A DNA stretch of 64,000 nt from Salinarchaeum sp. IM2453 (GCF_019693215.1 NZ_CP081183.1:1553226-1617225); one strand, 5' to 3'. Shown: positions 16,532-25,999, counted from the stretch's first letter. Numbers and translations: made by a program. Notes: generated from the letters alone by a model not told the origin.

Positions 16532-18418
16532 ATGTCAATGAGACATTCCGTTGTCGACATCGTTACACCACAGCAAAGTACAGAGACACAGTTTGTCTTT
16601 TTCAGCGGGAAGGGCGGCGTTGGAAAAAGCACTGTTAGTTGTTCCACCGCTGCATGGCTTGCTCAACGCGGCTTTGAGACACTAATTGTTACTACTGACC
16701 CTGCTCCAAATGTTGGTGATATCTTTGGACAAAATGTAGGTCACGAAGTCACTCCTGTCTCCGGATATGAGAACCTTTCTGCAATTGAGATTGATCCTGA
16801 TACAGCTGCTGAGGAATACCGTACGCAGGTTTTGGAGCCGATCGCTGATTCGGTTGATGACGAGGAACTTCAAACGATCAGGGATCAACTTGATAGCCCG
16901 TGTGTTGATGAAGTAGCTGCATTTGACAAATTTACTGAATTTATGAGCTCGGATACATATGATGTCGTGGTCTTTGATACGGCTCCAACGGGGCATACAA
17001 TTCGTCTGATGGAGCTACCAAGTGACTGGAGTGAGGAACTTGATCACGGGGGTAACACATGTATTGGTCCTGCTGCTGCACTTGAAGATACAAAGGAACG
17101 ATATGAAGATGCTGTCGATACACTGCAGTCCGACCAGCATTCGTCATTTGTATTTGTCAGTCGTCCTCGTGACACTGCTATTGAGGAAGTCCGTACATCC
17201 TCCAGCGAGTTATCTGATCTTGGAATTAAAACCGATTTGATTGTTCTCAATGGATACCTCCCAGAAGAGGTCTGTGACAACCAGTTTCTCAGACAGCAGT
17301 ATACGACTGAGCAGTCTCTCATTACACAACTCAAAGACGACTTTCCTGATATTCCTGTGGAAACATATCCGTTACAACCTACGGAAATTACTGACAATAC
17401 GCTGCTTGTCGATGTTGCAGAAACGCTGTACGAAGATAACTCCCCCTCAGTAAATGTAAAAACGGAACAACCAGACGATATCCCACCAGCATCAACACAA
17501 ATTGATACAGGAGGTATCATTGAGGAGATCACCCCTGACACTGATACCCGATATCTCTTTTTTGCTGGCAAAGGCGGTGTCGGTAAAAGCACTGTTGCAG
17601 CAACAACAGCAACTGCCTTAGCCAATGCAGAATATGAGACACTTGTTGTCACAACTGATCCGGCGTCACACCTTAGCGAGATCTTCGGTGAAAGGGTTAC
17701 AACGGAGCCAACATCCTTGAGCCAACCGAACTTATACGCAGCTCGCATTGACCAGCAGAAAGCTTACGAGGAGTACCGTATCCAAATACGTGAGCAGGTG
17801 CGTAAGCGAGTTCAGCGGGGTAACAACGATTCAATCGATCTTGATGAGGTACTCGCACAAGTCGAAGAAGAACTCAATTCACCATGTGCTAAAGAAATGG
17901 CTTCGCTTGAGAAGTTCATTGAGTACTTCAACAAAGATTTCGATATTGTCGTATTTGATACTGCTCCAACTGGACATACACTTCGATTGCTTGAACTCCC
18001 CTCTGATTGGAGCGGATTTCTGAACTTGGGATCATTAACCAAAACATCTGCTTCTGATGCGACAAAATATGATGATGTCGTCGATGCTATGCAAAATCCA
18101 CAGAAGACATCGGTTATTTTTGTGATGTATCCTGAACATACCCCAATCATTGAAGCCCGACGAGCTGCAGATGACCTTCGCGAGCAAGTTGATATTGAAC
18201 CGGCAGCTATTGCGGTGAATTATCTCTTGCCATATTCACATAGTGACAATGCCTTTTTCCAGCGACGTCGAAAACAACAGTATTCGTATCTCAACAATAT
18301 TGCTGATCAATTTGATGTTCCAGCAATGCTCGTTCCACAGCGGATTGACTCTCCGCAGGGTATTGACGAACTTCAGTCATTCGGAGATCAAATCACTGGT
18401 CTCGACGGCTTGGGTTAG
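16532..18418 (+). CDS. arsA: Two-domain ArsA-type anion-pump ATPase
   Basis: About 628 residues from ATG 16532 (a TTG 18 nt upstream is also open). Two homologous halves each carry a deviant P-loop GKGGVGKST (about 26-34 and 346-354), a TDPA switch and DTAPTGHT. Three cysteines sit where arsenite binds in bacterial ArsA: C124 (DSPCVDE), C177 (NTCIGPAA) and C452 (NSPCAKE). This pattern, with the fused double domain, favours true ArsA over the single-domain tail-anchored protein targeting factor Get3. No arsB, acr3, arsD or arsR lies in the window. It is divergent from the molybdopterin oxidoreductase operon. Confidence 0.85.
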   Translation: MSMRHSVVDIVTPQQSTETQFVFFSGKGGVGKSTVSCSTAAWLAQRGFETLIVTTDPAPNVGDIFGQNVGHEVTPVSGYENLSAIEIDPDTAAEEYRTQVLEPIADSVDDEELQTIRDQLDSPCVDEVAAFDKFTEFMSSDTYDVVVFDTAPTGHTIRLMELPSDWSEELDHGGNTCIGPAAALEDTKERYEDAVDTLQSDQHSSFVFVSRPRDTAIEEVRTSSSELSDLGIKTDLIVLNGYLPEEVCDNQFLRQQYTTEQSLITQLKDDFPDIPVETYPLQPTEITDNTLLVDVAETLYEDNSPSVNVKTEQPDDIPPASTQIDTGGIIEEITPDTDTRYLFFAGKGGVGKSTVAATTATALANAEYETLVVTTDPASHLSEIFGERVTTEPTSLSQPNLYAARIDQQKAYEEYRIQIREQVRKRVQRGNNDSIDLDEVLAQVEEELNSPCAKEMASLEKFIEYFNKDFDIVVFDTAPTGHTLRLLELPSDWSGFLNLGSLTKTSASDATKYDDVVDAMQNPQKTSVIFVMYPEHTPIIEARRAADDLREQVDIEPAAIAVNYLLPYSHSDNAFFQRRRKQQYSYLNNIADQFDVPAMLVPQRIDSPQGIDELQSFGDQITGLDGLG

Positions 18419-18518
18419 CGTCTGAGGAATTTATTTGATAGTGACAAACGTTTGGAGACTACAGATCCAACTGATCTCAAGTTGGTTTAGGATGATTTCT
18501 TGTATTCGCCTTCTATCC

Positions 18519-18640
18519 TTTGACCTCTTCCCCGGCTAAAGCGGGGTGGGCGTTCGCCTTGCTACCACTGTAAATTAGCTCTTTTAGCTTCTACAGGCTA
18601 TGTCCCGCTCTCAAGGAACCGCCAACGACGGCGAGTAGGC
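18519..18640 (+). repeat. IS200/IS605-type hairpin plus TnpB-tail relic, copy 4
   Basis: In the 231-nt gap between arsA and the epimerase gene. GACCTCTTC is followed by the stem CCCCG (18530-18534) / CGGGG (18542-18546), a second hairpin GGCG-TT-CGCC, then GCTACCACTGTAAATT. After that, the segment to 18638 reads in one frame as SRSQGTANDGE-stop, the same tail as the TnpB relic at 21.7 kb. The downstream half of this copy recurs at 28.7 kb and 37.4 kb. Confidence 0.6.
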
Positions 18641-18649
18641 AGGGCTAGC

Positions 18650-19585
18650 TCACTTGGCATCGATCAGCGTTTTTAGTCCTTCCTCTAACTCTATCGTTGG
18701 CTCATACCCAAGTTCTTCCTTCGCTCGAGAGATGTCTGCGCAACTCCGACGAATGTCACCCTCTCGCGGATCAATATGTGTGACCTCAGCACTACTATCT
18801 GTTAGGTATTTGATTATATCAGCGAGTTTGTTGATAGAGATTTCTGTGCCAGTTCCAATATTATATGCGCCTGTTTTTTCTGTTGCTGCAGCTAGCAGGT
18901 TTGCCTGCACAATATCATCCACGTGTACAAAATCACGGGTCTGCTCACCATCCCCTTCAATAGTGATTTCAGTTCCCTGTTCGGCCTGCTCACAGAAAAC
19001 AGAAATCACTCCCGCATAGTCACCGGTTTGTCTTGGCCCATATACGTTGAAGTACCGTAGAGCAACCGCGTTTAGATCATACAACTCACCATATAACTGC
19101 GTCCGCTGATCAATTGTAAGCTTATCAAGCCCATACGGCGATGTCGGATGCTTTGAATGATTCTCGCTGATTGGTACTGTCTCTGGGTGCCCGTATATTG
19201 CTGCTGAGGATGCAACTACAACCCGTGTATCTGTCATTCGGGCCGCCTCAAGAACCGTCAGCGTCGCTTCGGCATTTCTCTGATGGCTTTCTACCGGGTT
19301 TTTCACTGACGCTTCGACACTGACCAGTGCTGCCTGATGGAAGATCACCTCAACTTGCTCCGCAAGCGAGTTCAGTAGCGGTTGACTGGCCGCATCTCCT
19401 TGAACAAACTCAATGTTTCCATGATCAAGCTGAATGTGCTCTGCTGATCCGTTCGAAAGATCATCAATAACGAACACATAGCAATTTAGATCAGTAGCAA
19501 GCCGCTCTACCAGATGGCTCCCGATAAATCCAGCACCACCGGTAACAAGAACTGAACTACCAGCCAGATCTGCTGTGTCTGTCAT
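18650..19585 (-). CDS. NAD-dependent sugar epimerase/dehydratase (UDP-glucose 4-epimerase type)
   Basis: 311-residue extended SDR. The NAD motif TGGAGFIG is at 15-22, the catalytic YGLDK (Y-x3-K) near 150, and the substrate-region ALRYFNVYGPRQ follows. Members with this sequence act on nucleotide sugars for surface glycan and glycoprotein synthesis; 4-epimerase is the likeliest activity but the exact sugar is unknown. A TATA-like CTATAAAA lies about 30-40 nt upstream of ATG 19585. It is isolated from other glycosylation genes here. Confidence 0.82.
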   Translation of the reverse strand: MTDTADLAGSSVLVTGGAGFIGSHLVERLATDLNCYVFVIDDLSNGSAEHIQLDHGNIEFVQGDAASQPLLNSLAEQVEVIFHQAALVSVEASVKNPVESHQRNAEATLTVLEAARMTDTRVVVASSAAIYGHPETVPISENHSKHPTSPYGLDKLTIDQRTQLYGELYDLNAVALRYFNVYGPRQTGDYAGVISVFCEQAEQGTEITIEGDGEQTRDFVHVDDIVQANLLAAATEKTGAYNIGTGTEISINKLADIIKYLTDSSAEVTHIDPREGDIRRSCADISRAKEELGYEPTIELEEGLKTLIDAK

Positions 19586-19711
19586 TGTTATACCGTTTGT
19601 GGCTATCTGCTTAACTTTTATAGACTTCTAATTTGAAAACTGCAGATTCTCAAACTAACCTCAGGACAATTGACCGGAAGGTTCCTATTTATCCATTCCT
19701 TATCGCGGTCC

Positions 19712-21583
19712 ATGTCACAACATAACACTGCCCCTCCAACAGACGAAGGGTGGTTTGCACTGCATGATTTTCGGACAATAGATTGGGATGCTTGGCGGAA
19801 GGCTCCTGAACGTGAACGAAAGCGTGCACTTTCGGAGATAATTGATCATCTCGTATCTCAAACTGGTGTAGGTAAGAATGGAGATGGGGCTTCTGCGATA
19901 TACTCAATTCTTGGACACAAAGCAGATCTGCTTATACTTCACCTCCGTCCCACAACTGCACGTATCGGAGCAATTGAGCGCCAATTTGAGCGTACCAAAT
20001 TTGCGAAGTATACTAAACGAGCAACTTCTTTTGTCTCCGTAACAGAGGCCTCTGGCTATTCAGAGCGTGCTCGCAAGTATTTTGACGGCACAATCGATGA
20101 AAACTCGGGACTTGCAAACTACATGCAGACACGGTTGAAACCGGACATCCCAGACACAACACATGTCTGCTTTTATCCAATGAACAAGCGCCGCCAGCCC
20201 GGCCAGAATTGGTATGACCTTGACTTTGAGACACGCGCAGAACATATGGAAGCACACGGTGACATCGGCCGTGATTATGGCGGACGTGTTGTTCAAATGA
20301 TCACAGGAGCAATAGCGCTCGACGACTGGGAGTGGGGAGTGACATTATGGGGTGATGATTTGGTTGATATGAAGGATTTACTTTATGAGATGCGTTTTGA
20401 TCCTTCTACTTCGAAGTTTGCTGAGTTCGGCTCATTTTACATTGGCCGAAGGATTGCTCCTTCGGATTTACCTTCATTCATGGCAGGTGATCCTGTCCCA
20501 ACTGATAAGAATGACCTAACGGCACAAGAGATGGAATCTCCAATCCATCCGGAGGATGCAACCGGCACTGAAGGTAGCTCTGATGCTATGAAAGACCATG
20601 CGAACAGCCCTGATAAATCAACAGTTAATCCTGATGAAGATGGTGTAATTGTAAATTCGGATCATCTTGTGTCACGTCTCAGCGACATTGGACTCAATGA
20701 GGAGACGAATTATGGAGATGATATTTATGGTCTTATCATATACTCCAAAGCTAATCTCCAAGACGTTCGGACAGATGTTGATGGTCTCCGTGGAAATTTC
20801 GATCACTACGATACCCATATTAAGACAGTTGTAACTGAAGAGAATGAACAGGTGGCTGTAGCCAGCCTCTGGGAAACTGAGCGTGCAGCCAATATTGCTA
20901 AGAGTTTTTTACTTGATATTGCGGGCGTTGAAGATAGCCACTCTCAACAGACGGATAATGACACCAATGTCAAGGAACCAGCTGCGACTGAAGACGATGT
21001 TGAGGACATCAGAAGTGAATTATCTGAACTCGACATCTATGCTGGTACACCTCATGGCGAAGATATGTATGCCCTTGTGCTGTATTCTGATGCGGAATTA
21101 GACAATCTTATTGATGCCGTTGAAGACTTAAATAGTGGATTTGACCGATATGACACACACAATGGAACAAATGTTTACAACGATACGGATGGAGACGTTG
21201 CAGCTGTAGTCAGCCACTGGAAAACAGCGGACGCCGCAAGCACTGCCAGTGAATACCTTTCTGATCTTCCCGGGATTGTCGGTTGGGCAAACGAAGGTGA
21301 TGGCTTTGAAACTATGGGCATGTTTTACACTGTTAAGCCTGCCTACCGTGACGATTTCGTTAAAAAGTTTGGAGATGTTGAGGAACTACTCGTTGAGATG
21401 GAGGGGCATCGAAGAACCTCTTTGCTCGAAAATGTTGGTCAAAATAATGATATGTTTATCGCCAGCAGATGGGATTCAAAGCAAAATGCGATGGAATTCT
21501 TCCGTTCAGATGATTTCACTGACGCCGTTGAGTGGGGTCGTGAGGTACTTGTAGACAGGCCTCGACATGTTTTTCTTACCTAA
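19712..21583 (+). CDS. pitA: PitA-type heme protein: chlorite-dismutase-like domain with repeats and ABM domain
   Basis: 623 residues from ATG 19712 (MSQHNTAPPTDEGWFALHDF); an upstream in-frame start is less likely. Residues 1-240 are a chlorite-dismutase/HemQ-like domain: LDDWEWGVTLW, KDLLYEMRFD and GSFYIGRR are hallmark segments. An acidic linker follows. Two related blocks (about 300-395 and 415-510) share a pattern of DIYG/DMYA, a YxxAxL segment, GxFDxYDTH and a SxWxT/E close. The last 100 residues (MGMFYTVKPAY..., IASRWDSKQ) are an antibiotic-biosynthesis-monooxygenase (ABM) fold. Haloferax PitA is a Cld-ABM fusion; the duplicated middle blocks make this one longer. It probably binds heme and is not expected to degrade chlorite. 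Confidence 0.85.
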   Translation: MSQHNTAPPTDEGWFALHDFRTIDWDAWRKAPERERKRALSEIIDHLVSQTGVGKNGDGASAIYSILGHKADLLILHLRPTTARIGAIERQFERTKFAKYTKRATSFVSVTEASGYSERARKYFDGTIDENSGLANYMQTRLKPDIPDTTHVCFYPMNKRRQPGQNWYDLDFETRAEHMEAHGDIGRDYGGRVVQMITGAIALDDWEWGVTLWGDDLVDMKDLLYEMRFDPSTSKFAEFGSFYIGRRIAPSDLPSFMAGDPVPTDKNDLTAQEMESPIHPEDATGTEGSSDAMKDHANSPDKSTVNPDEDGVIVNSDHLVSRLSDIGLNEETNYGDDIYGLIIYSKANLQDVRTDVDGLRGNFDHYDTHIKTVVTEENEQVAVASLWETERAANIAKSFLLDIAGVEDSHSQQTDNDTNVKEPAATEDDVEDIRSELSELDIYAGTPHGEDMYALVLYSDAELDNLIDAVEDLNSGFDRYDTHNGTNVYNDTDGDVAAVVSHWKTADAASTASEYLSDLPGIVGWANEGDGFETMGMFYTVKPAYRDDFVKKFGDVEELLVEMEGHRRTSLLENVGQNNDMFIASRWDSKQNAMEFFRSDDFTDAVEWGREVLVDRPRHVFLT

Positions 21584-21604
21584 TTTTGGATTCGATATCA
21601 CGTG

Positions 21605-21660
<56 letters not shown>

Positions 21661-21693
21661 TTGAGGTTCCTCTGTAGACCGCGTGAACCTCCC

Positions 21694-21864
21694 CTACCTA
21701 CCCCCGCCGTTGGCGGTTCCTTGCGGATAGGAGCTTTCTGGTTCAGCGATGTGCCTTGCAGACACAACCGCAGTGTCTACAGCGGTCGCAGTCTCCGCAG
21801 GCGTTGATTTGGATTGTCTCAACCCCGCTTGCTGGTGACGGGCAAATGAGGCTGCCCGCGGGTA
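21694..21864 (-). pseudogene. Decayed C-terminus of a TnpB/OrfB transposon protein
   Basis: The minus strand has an open frame ending at 21694 that reads ...STPAETATAVDTAVVSAR, then HIAEPESSYPQGTANGGGR-stop. It resembles the C-terminal tail of haloarchaeal IS1341/TnpB proteins (typically TPVETALPVDT...SAKRVVEAGSP). The RuvC-like domain and everything upstream are missing, so this is a remnant. The rest of the gap up to 22193 is AT-rich with no gene; a GTGATA-N6-TATCAC inverted repeat lies at 22052-22069. Confidence 0.65.
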
Positions 21865-22193
21865 TGATCCCGTTCGAAGTCAGCATCATGAGCAGAATCT
21901 ATCACAGTCGATAATTTAATATCACGTAACGTAACTGTTTCAGAGTAGACTGAGCGATGGCTGTATTCCTACTCTACTGCACTCACTGTAATTGCAACTG
22001 ATGTCCTTATCAGTAGTTGAAAACACAGTTTTATTATTCAACACGAGTCATGTGATAATGGTGTATCACGGTTTGTTACCGGATCACCACTGAATAAAGA
22101 AATCGTATTATCAACAACTGTTATCCACAGATGGAGAAGACCGAGTGCCCTGAGCCTCTCCCGAAGTACTTTACGCCAACTCACGTATGTTAC

Positions 22194-22571
22194 TCACTTC
22201 TCGTCAACTACAAAATATCGTTCATAATGATGTTCACATTCTGCATTGAACTCTGAATGGCACTTGGGACATTGTGTACCTCCGTTTATGTACTCTGTAA
22301 TAGTAAATACAGATCCGCAATTGCCACAGTATATAGCTTCTGTATCAAACTCGCTACACTCCCATTGTTCTGCTTTATGATCTGTGAGTGATCGATGACA
22401 TTTGTAACATGGATAAAATGTATCACAGCATGGGAACCGGATCGAGACAATATCCACCTCGCTGTTATAATGCTCACAGCGAGTTTGTTCGTCCATCCTG
22501 ATGCCAGCTAACGGAATTTCTTTTTGATTATTGGTTTCCTCTGGAGTTATTGCCGTTCTGTCTCGTGTCAT
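22194..22571 (-). CDS. CHY-type zinc finger protein
   Basis: 125-residue protein built on cysteine and histidine pairs: TRCEHY near residue 32, FPCCDTFYPCYKCH, CSEFDTEAIYCGNCG and CPKCHSEFNAECEHHYERYF. This is the CHY zinc-finger layout also found in eukaryotic Pirh2-type proteins; in archaea the role is unknown. Its ATG at 22571 overlaps the trmY stop (ATGA), which fixes the start and makes the two genes translationally coupled. Confidence 0.85.
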   Translation of the reverse strand: MTRDRTAITPEETNNQKEIPLAGIRMDEQTRCEHYNSEVDIVSIRFPCCDTFYPCYKCHRSLTDHKAEQWECSEFDTEAIYCGNCGSVFTITEYINGGTQCPKCHSEFNAECEHHYERYFVVDEK

Positions 22572-23167
22572 TCGTATTGACGGTATCTTTCTGTATCAAG
22601 ATAATTGTGGACAACTGTAATAGCGTGGTTTGCATGGATGGCTTTTGGTCCCACACTGATCTTTTCCTCAACAACCTCATCGAGAATTTCCTGCTCTTCT
22701 GTAGTGAATCGCTGATGATCAGAGAGCACAAATGCGGATGACTGTGGCATATCAACATCTGTAATTGGCGTGCCTGATTCATGTAACTGTATTACTGCGC
22801 TTTGTTCCGCAACTGCTTCTACCGTCGATCTCGTGTCCATTCGGTATAGTTTCACACCAGGCGATGGCTCTGCTGGCTGATGACCAATTGCCATATCAGC
22901 ATTCTCTAATGCATTCTTGATCCGGGATGCAATTGTTCGCTCATCTGGATGTAGATACTGTAACTGCTTTCCATCAAACTCAACTCGGTATGTATCTGAA
23001 AGCACCAGTTGAATTTTTGTATCTTCTCGCATTCCATGTGAAAGAAACACTGCACTGTTTACGCAACGGCAAAGTACATCCAGCCGTCCGGCTCCACCAG
23101 CTAAGTCATCAAGCGAAAAGGACGGGTCTGTTGGCGTTTCGTGGCCGAAAATAATGAACTGACGCAT
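22568..23167 (-). CDS. trmY: tRNA (pseudouridine(54)-N1)-methyltransferase TrmY
   Basis: 199 residues from ATG 23167 (MRQFIIFGHETPTDPSFSLDDL), the family's conserved start; an in-frame upstream start adds six residues. TrmY is a SPOUT methyltransferase that makes m1-pseudouridine at position 54 of archaeal tRNA. AGGAGRLDVLCRCVNSA and the C-terminal FVLSDHQRFTTEEQE match the family. The CHY zinc-finger gene overlaps its 3' end. Confidence 0.93.
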   Translation of the reverse strand: MRQFIIFGHETPTDPSFSLDDLAGGAGRLDVLCRCVNSAVFLSHGMREDTKIQLVLSDTYRVEFDGKQLQYLHPDERTIASRIKNALENADMAIGHQPAEPSPGVKLYRMDTRSTVEAVAEQSAVIQLHESGTPITDVDMPQSSAFVLSDHQRFTTEEQEILDEVVEEKISVGPKAIHANHAITVVHNYLDTERYRQYE

Positions 23168-23207
23168 GATAACTATATATCCCAACTGTGTTCAAATATC
23201 CCTTTGT

Positions 23208-24812
23208 TTAGTACGCTTGTGCATTCCCATCCTTTCGTGGTTCCGTTGCTGCTGATAGTGTGGCATCATTGTAACGACTGATTTGTGCTCCGCCAAATGC
23301 AGTCGTTGAGTCAACACGGACGTTGTGTCCTTTCCGTGAGAGCCCAATAGAGATTTCATCCGGGAATTCTGGCTCAACCGAGATAACTCCCTCTGAACGA
23401 TACCGCCATCGAGGGGAATCTAGTGCCTGCTGTAGTGGTTGTCTTTGATCAATTAGGTTTGTTAGGACCTGCAGATGCCCTTGTGGCTGCATGTACCCAC
23501 CCATCACTCCGAATGCTGCCCAGTCATTCTCATCGAATTGTACTAGTCCTGGAATTAGCGTATGGAATGGCCGCTTTCCAGGCTCTAAACAATTCGGATG
23601 GTTTGGATCAAGTGTGAATGAGGCTCCTCGATTTTGTAATGCAATCCCGGTATTTCCAGCAACCAGCCCAGATCCAAATCCCATGAATCGAGAGTTTATA
23701 TACGAAACTACGTTGCCTTCGTCATCTGCAACAGTGAGTAACACTGTGTCCGCATCCTCCGCTGGTGAATCAATCATTTGAGGGGTCGGATCAGACGCTG
23801 TTGATTCAATTCGGTCAGCACGTTTCTGTGCCCATCTTTTTGATTCAAGTGCTGGAACCTCTTTGTACTCTGGATCAGTGATATAGTAATGACCGTCATG
23901 GAATGCGTGTTTCATTGCCTCAATTAGGTAGTGTATACGTTCTGTCTCATTTTCATAATCACCAACGTCCAGCTCCTCGGCGATATTCAGTGCCTCAAGA
24001 GCGATTGGTCCCTGATTGTTTGGTGGGAGCTCATATACTGTTGCACCGTTGTACGTTGTACTGATCGGGTCGATGAACTCTGGTTCAAATGATGCCATGT
24101 CGTTCATCGAAAGAACGCCTCCATGTTCTTGGACTTCATTAACAATTGCTTCTGCAATTTCACCCTCGTACACAACATCTGCTCCTTCGTCAGCAATCTT
24201 CGCAAGTGACTTGCCCAGTCGTGGTAATCGTATTTCTTCTCCAACCTGAGGAGACCGTCCGTCAATCAAGTATGCTTCTTTTGCATGGCTTGTCTGAAAT
24301 AATTTCTCTGCTGGTTTCCACTGTTCAGAAATGACTTCACTCACGGGATATCCGTCAATTGCATACTGAATAGCTGGTTCAAGAACATCAGACATCGACA
24401 GAATGCCAAACTCTTCGATTGTCTGTTCCCACCCTCGTGCTGTGCCCGGCACTGTTACCGTGTGTGGTCCTGTTTCGGGCATTGACGGGTTATCGCCATC
24501 CATCCGATCCCGAATCGTTTCAATTGTTGCATCTTGTGGTGCCCCACCGCATGATCGCATAGCTCCAATTTCCCCATCAGCAGTCCGATACATTGCAAAG
24601 ACATCTCCGCCAATCCCTGTTGATGTCGGCTCAACTACGTTCAATGCCGCAGCTGTTCCAACAGCTGCATCAAACGCATTTCCCCCATCCTGAAGAATAG
24701 AGATTCCAGCTTGTGCTGCTAATGGCTGACTGGTTGCGACGACGCCTTGTTGTCCGTATACTGTTGATCGCCGCGATTGAAATTGTTCAATATCTACTGG
24801 ATGGTCGTCCAT
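23208..24812 (-). CDS. ggt: Gamma-glutamyltransferase / glutathione hydrolase
   Basis: 534-residue Ntn-hydrolase precursor. The N-terminal half carries GGNAFDAAVGTAAALNVVEP and GIGGDVFAMYR; the autocatalytic cleavage site is at DADTVLLTVAD, whose threonine becomes the nucleophile of the small subunit. GFGSGLVAGNTG and the later GVMGGYMQPQGHLQ belong to the substrate pocket. No clear Sec or Tat signal is visible at the N-terminus, so a cytoplasmic location is likely. In haloarchaea, gamma-glutamylcysteine is the main thiol, so its turnover is a plausible role. It diverges from trmG10, with starts about 80 nt apart. Confidence 0.88.
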   Translation of the reverse strand: MDDHPVDIEQFQSRRSTVYGQQGVVATSQPLAAQAGISILQDGGNAFDAAVGTAAALNVVEPTSTGIGGDVFAMYRTADGEIGAMRSCGGAPQDATIETIRDRMDGDNPSMPETGPHTVTVPGTARGWEQTIEEFGILSMSDVLEPAIQYAIDGYPVSEVISEQWKPAEKLFQTSHAKEAYLIDGRSPQVGEEIRLPRLGKSLAKIADEGADVVYEGEIAEAIVNEVQEHGGVLSMNDMASFEPEFIDPISTTYNGATVYELPPNNQGPIALEALNIAEELDVGDYENETERIHYLIEAMKHAFHDGHYYITDPEYKEVPALESKRWAQKRADRIESTASDPTPQMIDSPAEDADTVLLTVADDEGNVVSYINSRFMGFGSGLVAGNTGIALQNRGASFTLDPNHPNCLEPGKRPFHTLIPGLVQFDENDWAAFGVMGGYMQPQGHLQVLTNLIDQRQPLQQALDSPRWRYRSEGVISVEPEFPDEISIGLSRKGHNVRVDSTTAFGGAQISRYNDATLSAATEPRKDGNAQAY

Positions 24813-24892
24813 ATGTCTTCTATTACTCCAATTGGCAAAAGCCCGCGGGAAAAACCGTCATGTTCTTTTTGTTATACTGGCTCTGTTTCGAT

Positions 24893-25957
24893 GTGTATTG
24901 GCTTGAATTCGCCGGCGAAGATGATGTCCTTGCGGCACTTGAAGCGACATATGCTACTGATGATATCGCCATTGTGGGACCTGGGGTTGGAATCGCAACT
25001 GATCTCGATCCAGATCGACTTCAATCACTAGCACTCACACGAACCGCTGGTCCACTAGTTAGCCGTACTAATGCTTCTGTTGACGATGCCTGCCAATCTC
25101 TGAAATCTGCTTCGCTTAATCGGTCAGGAACTGTTGCGGTTCGTGCCCGCGATGTTCGGGCACAAGCTAACATCGACACCCAGCGTGCTGAGCGTAAGCT
25201 TGGATCTGTCCTTGTTGATCACGGTTTTAGTGTCGATCTCGACAACCCAGATCACGTTCTTCGCGTGTTATTTGCTGATGGGAACATTAGTCGCGATCCT
25301 GCTGCTGATCCAGTCCACTGTCACGATCCAATGCGAACTGGCTACTTGAGTGGTGTTGAATCTGATTCAATTTGTGTAATTGGATGGTCTGACCATCGGA
25401 CTTCTCGGGATTTTCACACCCGTATGCCAACTGATCGACCTTTCTTTCAACCAGGAAGTATGGACCCACAGATTGCTCGTACGCTAGTCACACTTGCTGG
25501 TGTAACATCTGGTGATAGGTTCTTAGATCCAATGTGTGGAACCGGTGGAACTCTTATCGAATCTGGCTTAATCGGTGCGGAGTGCATTGGATGTGATATA
25601 CAGTTAAAGATGGTCAACGGGACACGGGAAAATCTCACCCAATATCTTTCTAAACGACAGACTGATGTCTTCCGTGCTGATGCAACTAAGCTCCCGCTCT
25701 GTAATATGGCGGTTGATGCTGTTGCCTTTGATGTCCCATACGGACGTCAATCAGTAATTGAAGGGGAGACACTCTCTTCACTTGTCAATGATACTCTGGC
25801 AGAAGTATACCGTGTAACCAATCGAGCGGTTGTCGTCGCAGATCAATCATGGAAACCTGCGGCAGAATCGGTAGGATGGTCTGTACCTGCGGTCCTCCAG
25901 CGGTATGTTCACGGATCGCTTACTAGATATATCCATATTCTTGAGAAGCCAGAGTAA
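24893..25957 (+). CDS. trmG10: tRNA (guanine(10)-N2)-dimethyltransferase
   Basis: 354 residues from a GTG start at 24893 (VYWLEFAGEDDVLAALEA). The open frame runs 180 nt further upstream into the divergent ggt gene, but that extension is hydrophobic and unlike the family, and a TATA-like TTTTTGTTATA lies about 25 nt before the GTG. The N-terminal THUMP-type region binds tRNA. The C-terminal Rossmann domain has LDPMCGTGGTLIE and the catalytic DVPYG in place of NPPY. It makes m2-2G at position 10 of tRNA. Confidence 0.88.
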   Translation: MYWLEFAGEDDVLAALEATYATDDIAIVGPGVGIATDLDPDRLQSLALTRTAGPLVSRTNASVDDACQSLKSASLNRSGTVAVRARDVRAQANIDTQRAERKLGSVLVDHGFSVDLDNPDHVLRVLFADGNISRDPAADPVHCHDPMRTGYLSGVESDSICVIGWSDHRTSRDFHTRMPTDRPFFQPGSMDPQIARTLVTLAGVTSGDRFLDPMCGTGGTLIESGLIGAECIGCDIQLKMVNGTRENLTQYLSKRQTDVFRADATKLPLCNMAVDAVAFDVPYGRQSVIEGETLSSLVNDTLAEVYRVTNRAVVVADQSWKPAAESVGWSVPAVLQRYVHGSLTRYIHILEKPE

Positions 25958-25999
25958 CGGTGCGATATACTCTTTTTACTACACGTTCAAACTACTTCC

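Noticed and set aside
16532-18418. Get3/TRC40-type tail-anchored protein targeting ATPase
   Set aside because: The protein is a fused double domain with the ArsA-type Cys set and lacks the Get3 CxxC zinc motif.
19712-20440. True chlorite dismutase
   Set aside because: The domain belongs to the HemQ/PitA branch, and no perchlorate or chlorate metabolism genes were recognised nearby.
22052-22069. GTGATA-N6-TATCAC inverted repeat
   Set aside because: It lies in a gap with no promoter nearby in the right orientation; a 6-bp repeat is expected by chance at this length.
24713-24892. N-terminal extension of the TrmG10 frame with a hydrophobic segment
   Set aside because: It overlaps the start of the divergent ggt gene, has no similarity to the family, and a TATA-like box directly precedes the GTG at 24893.
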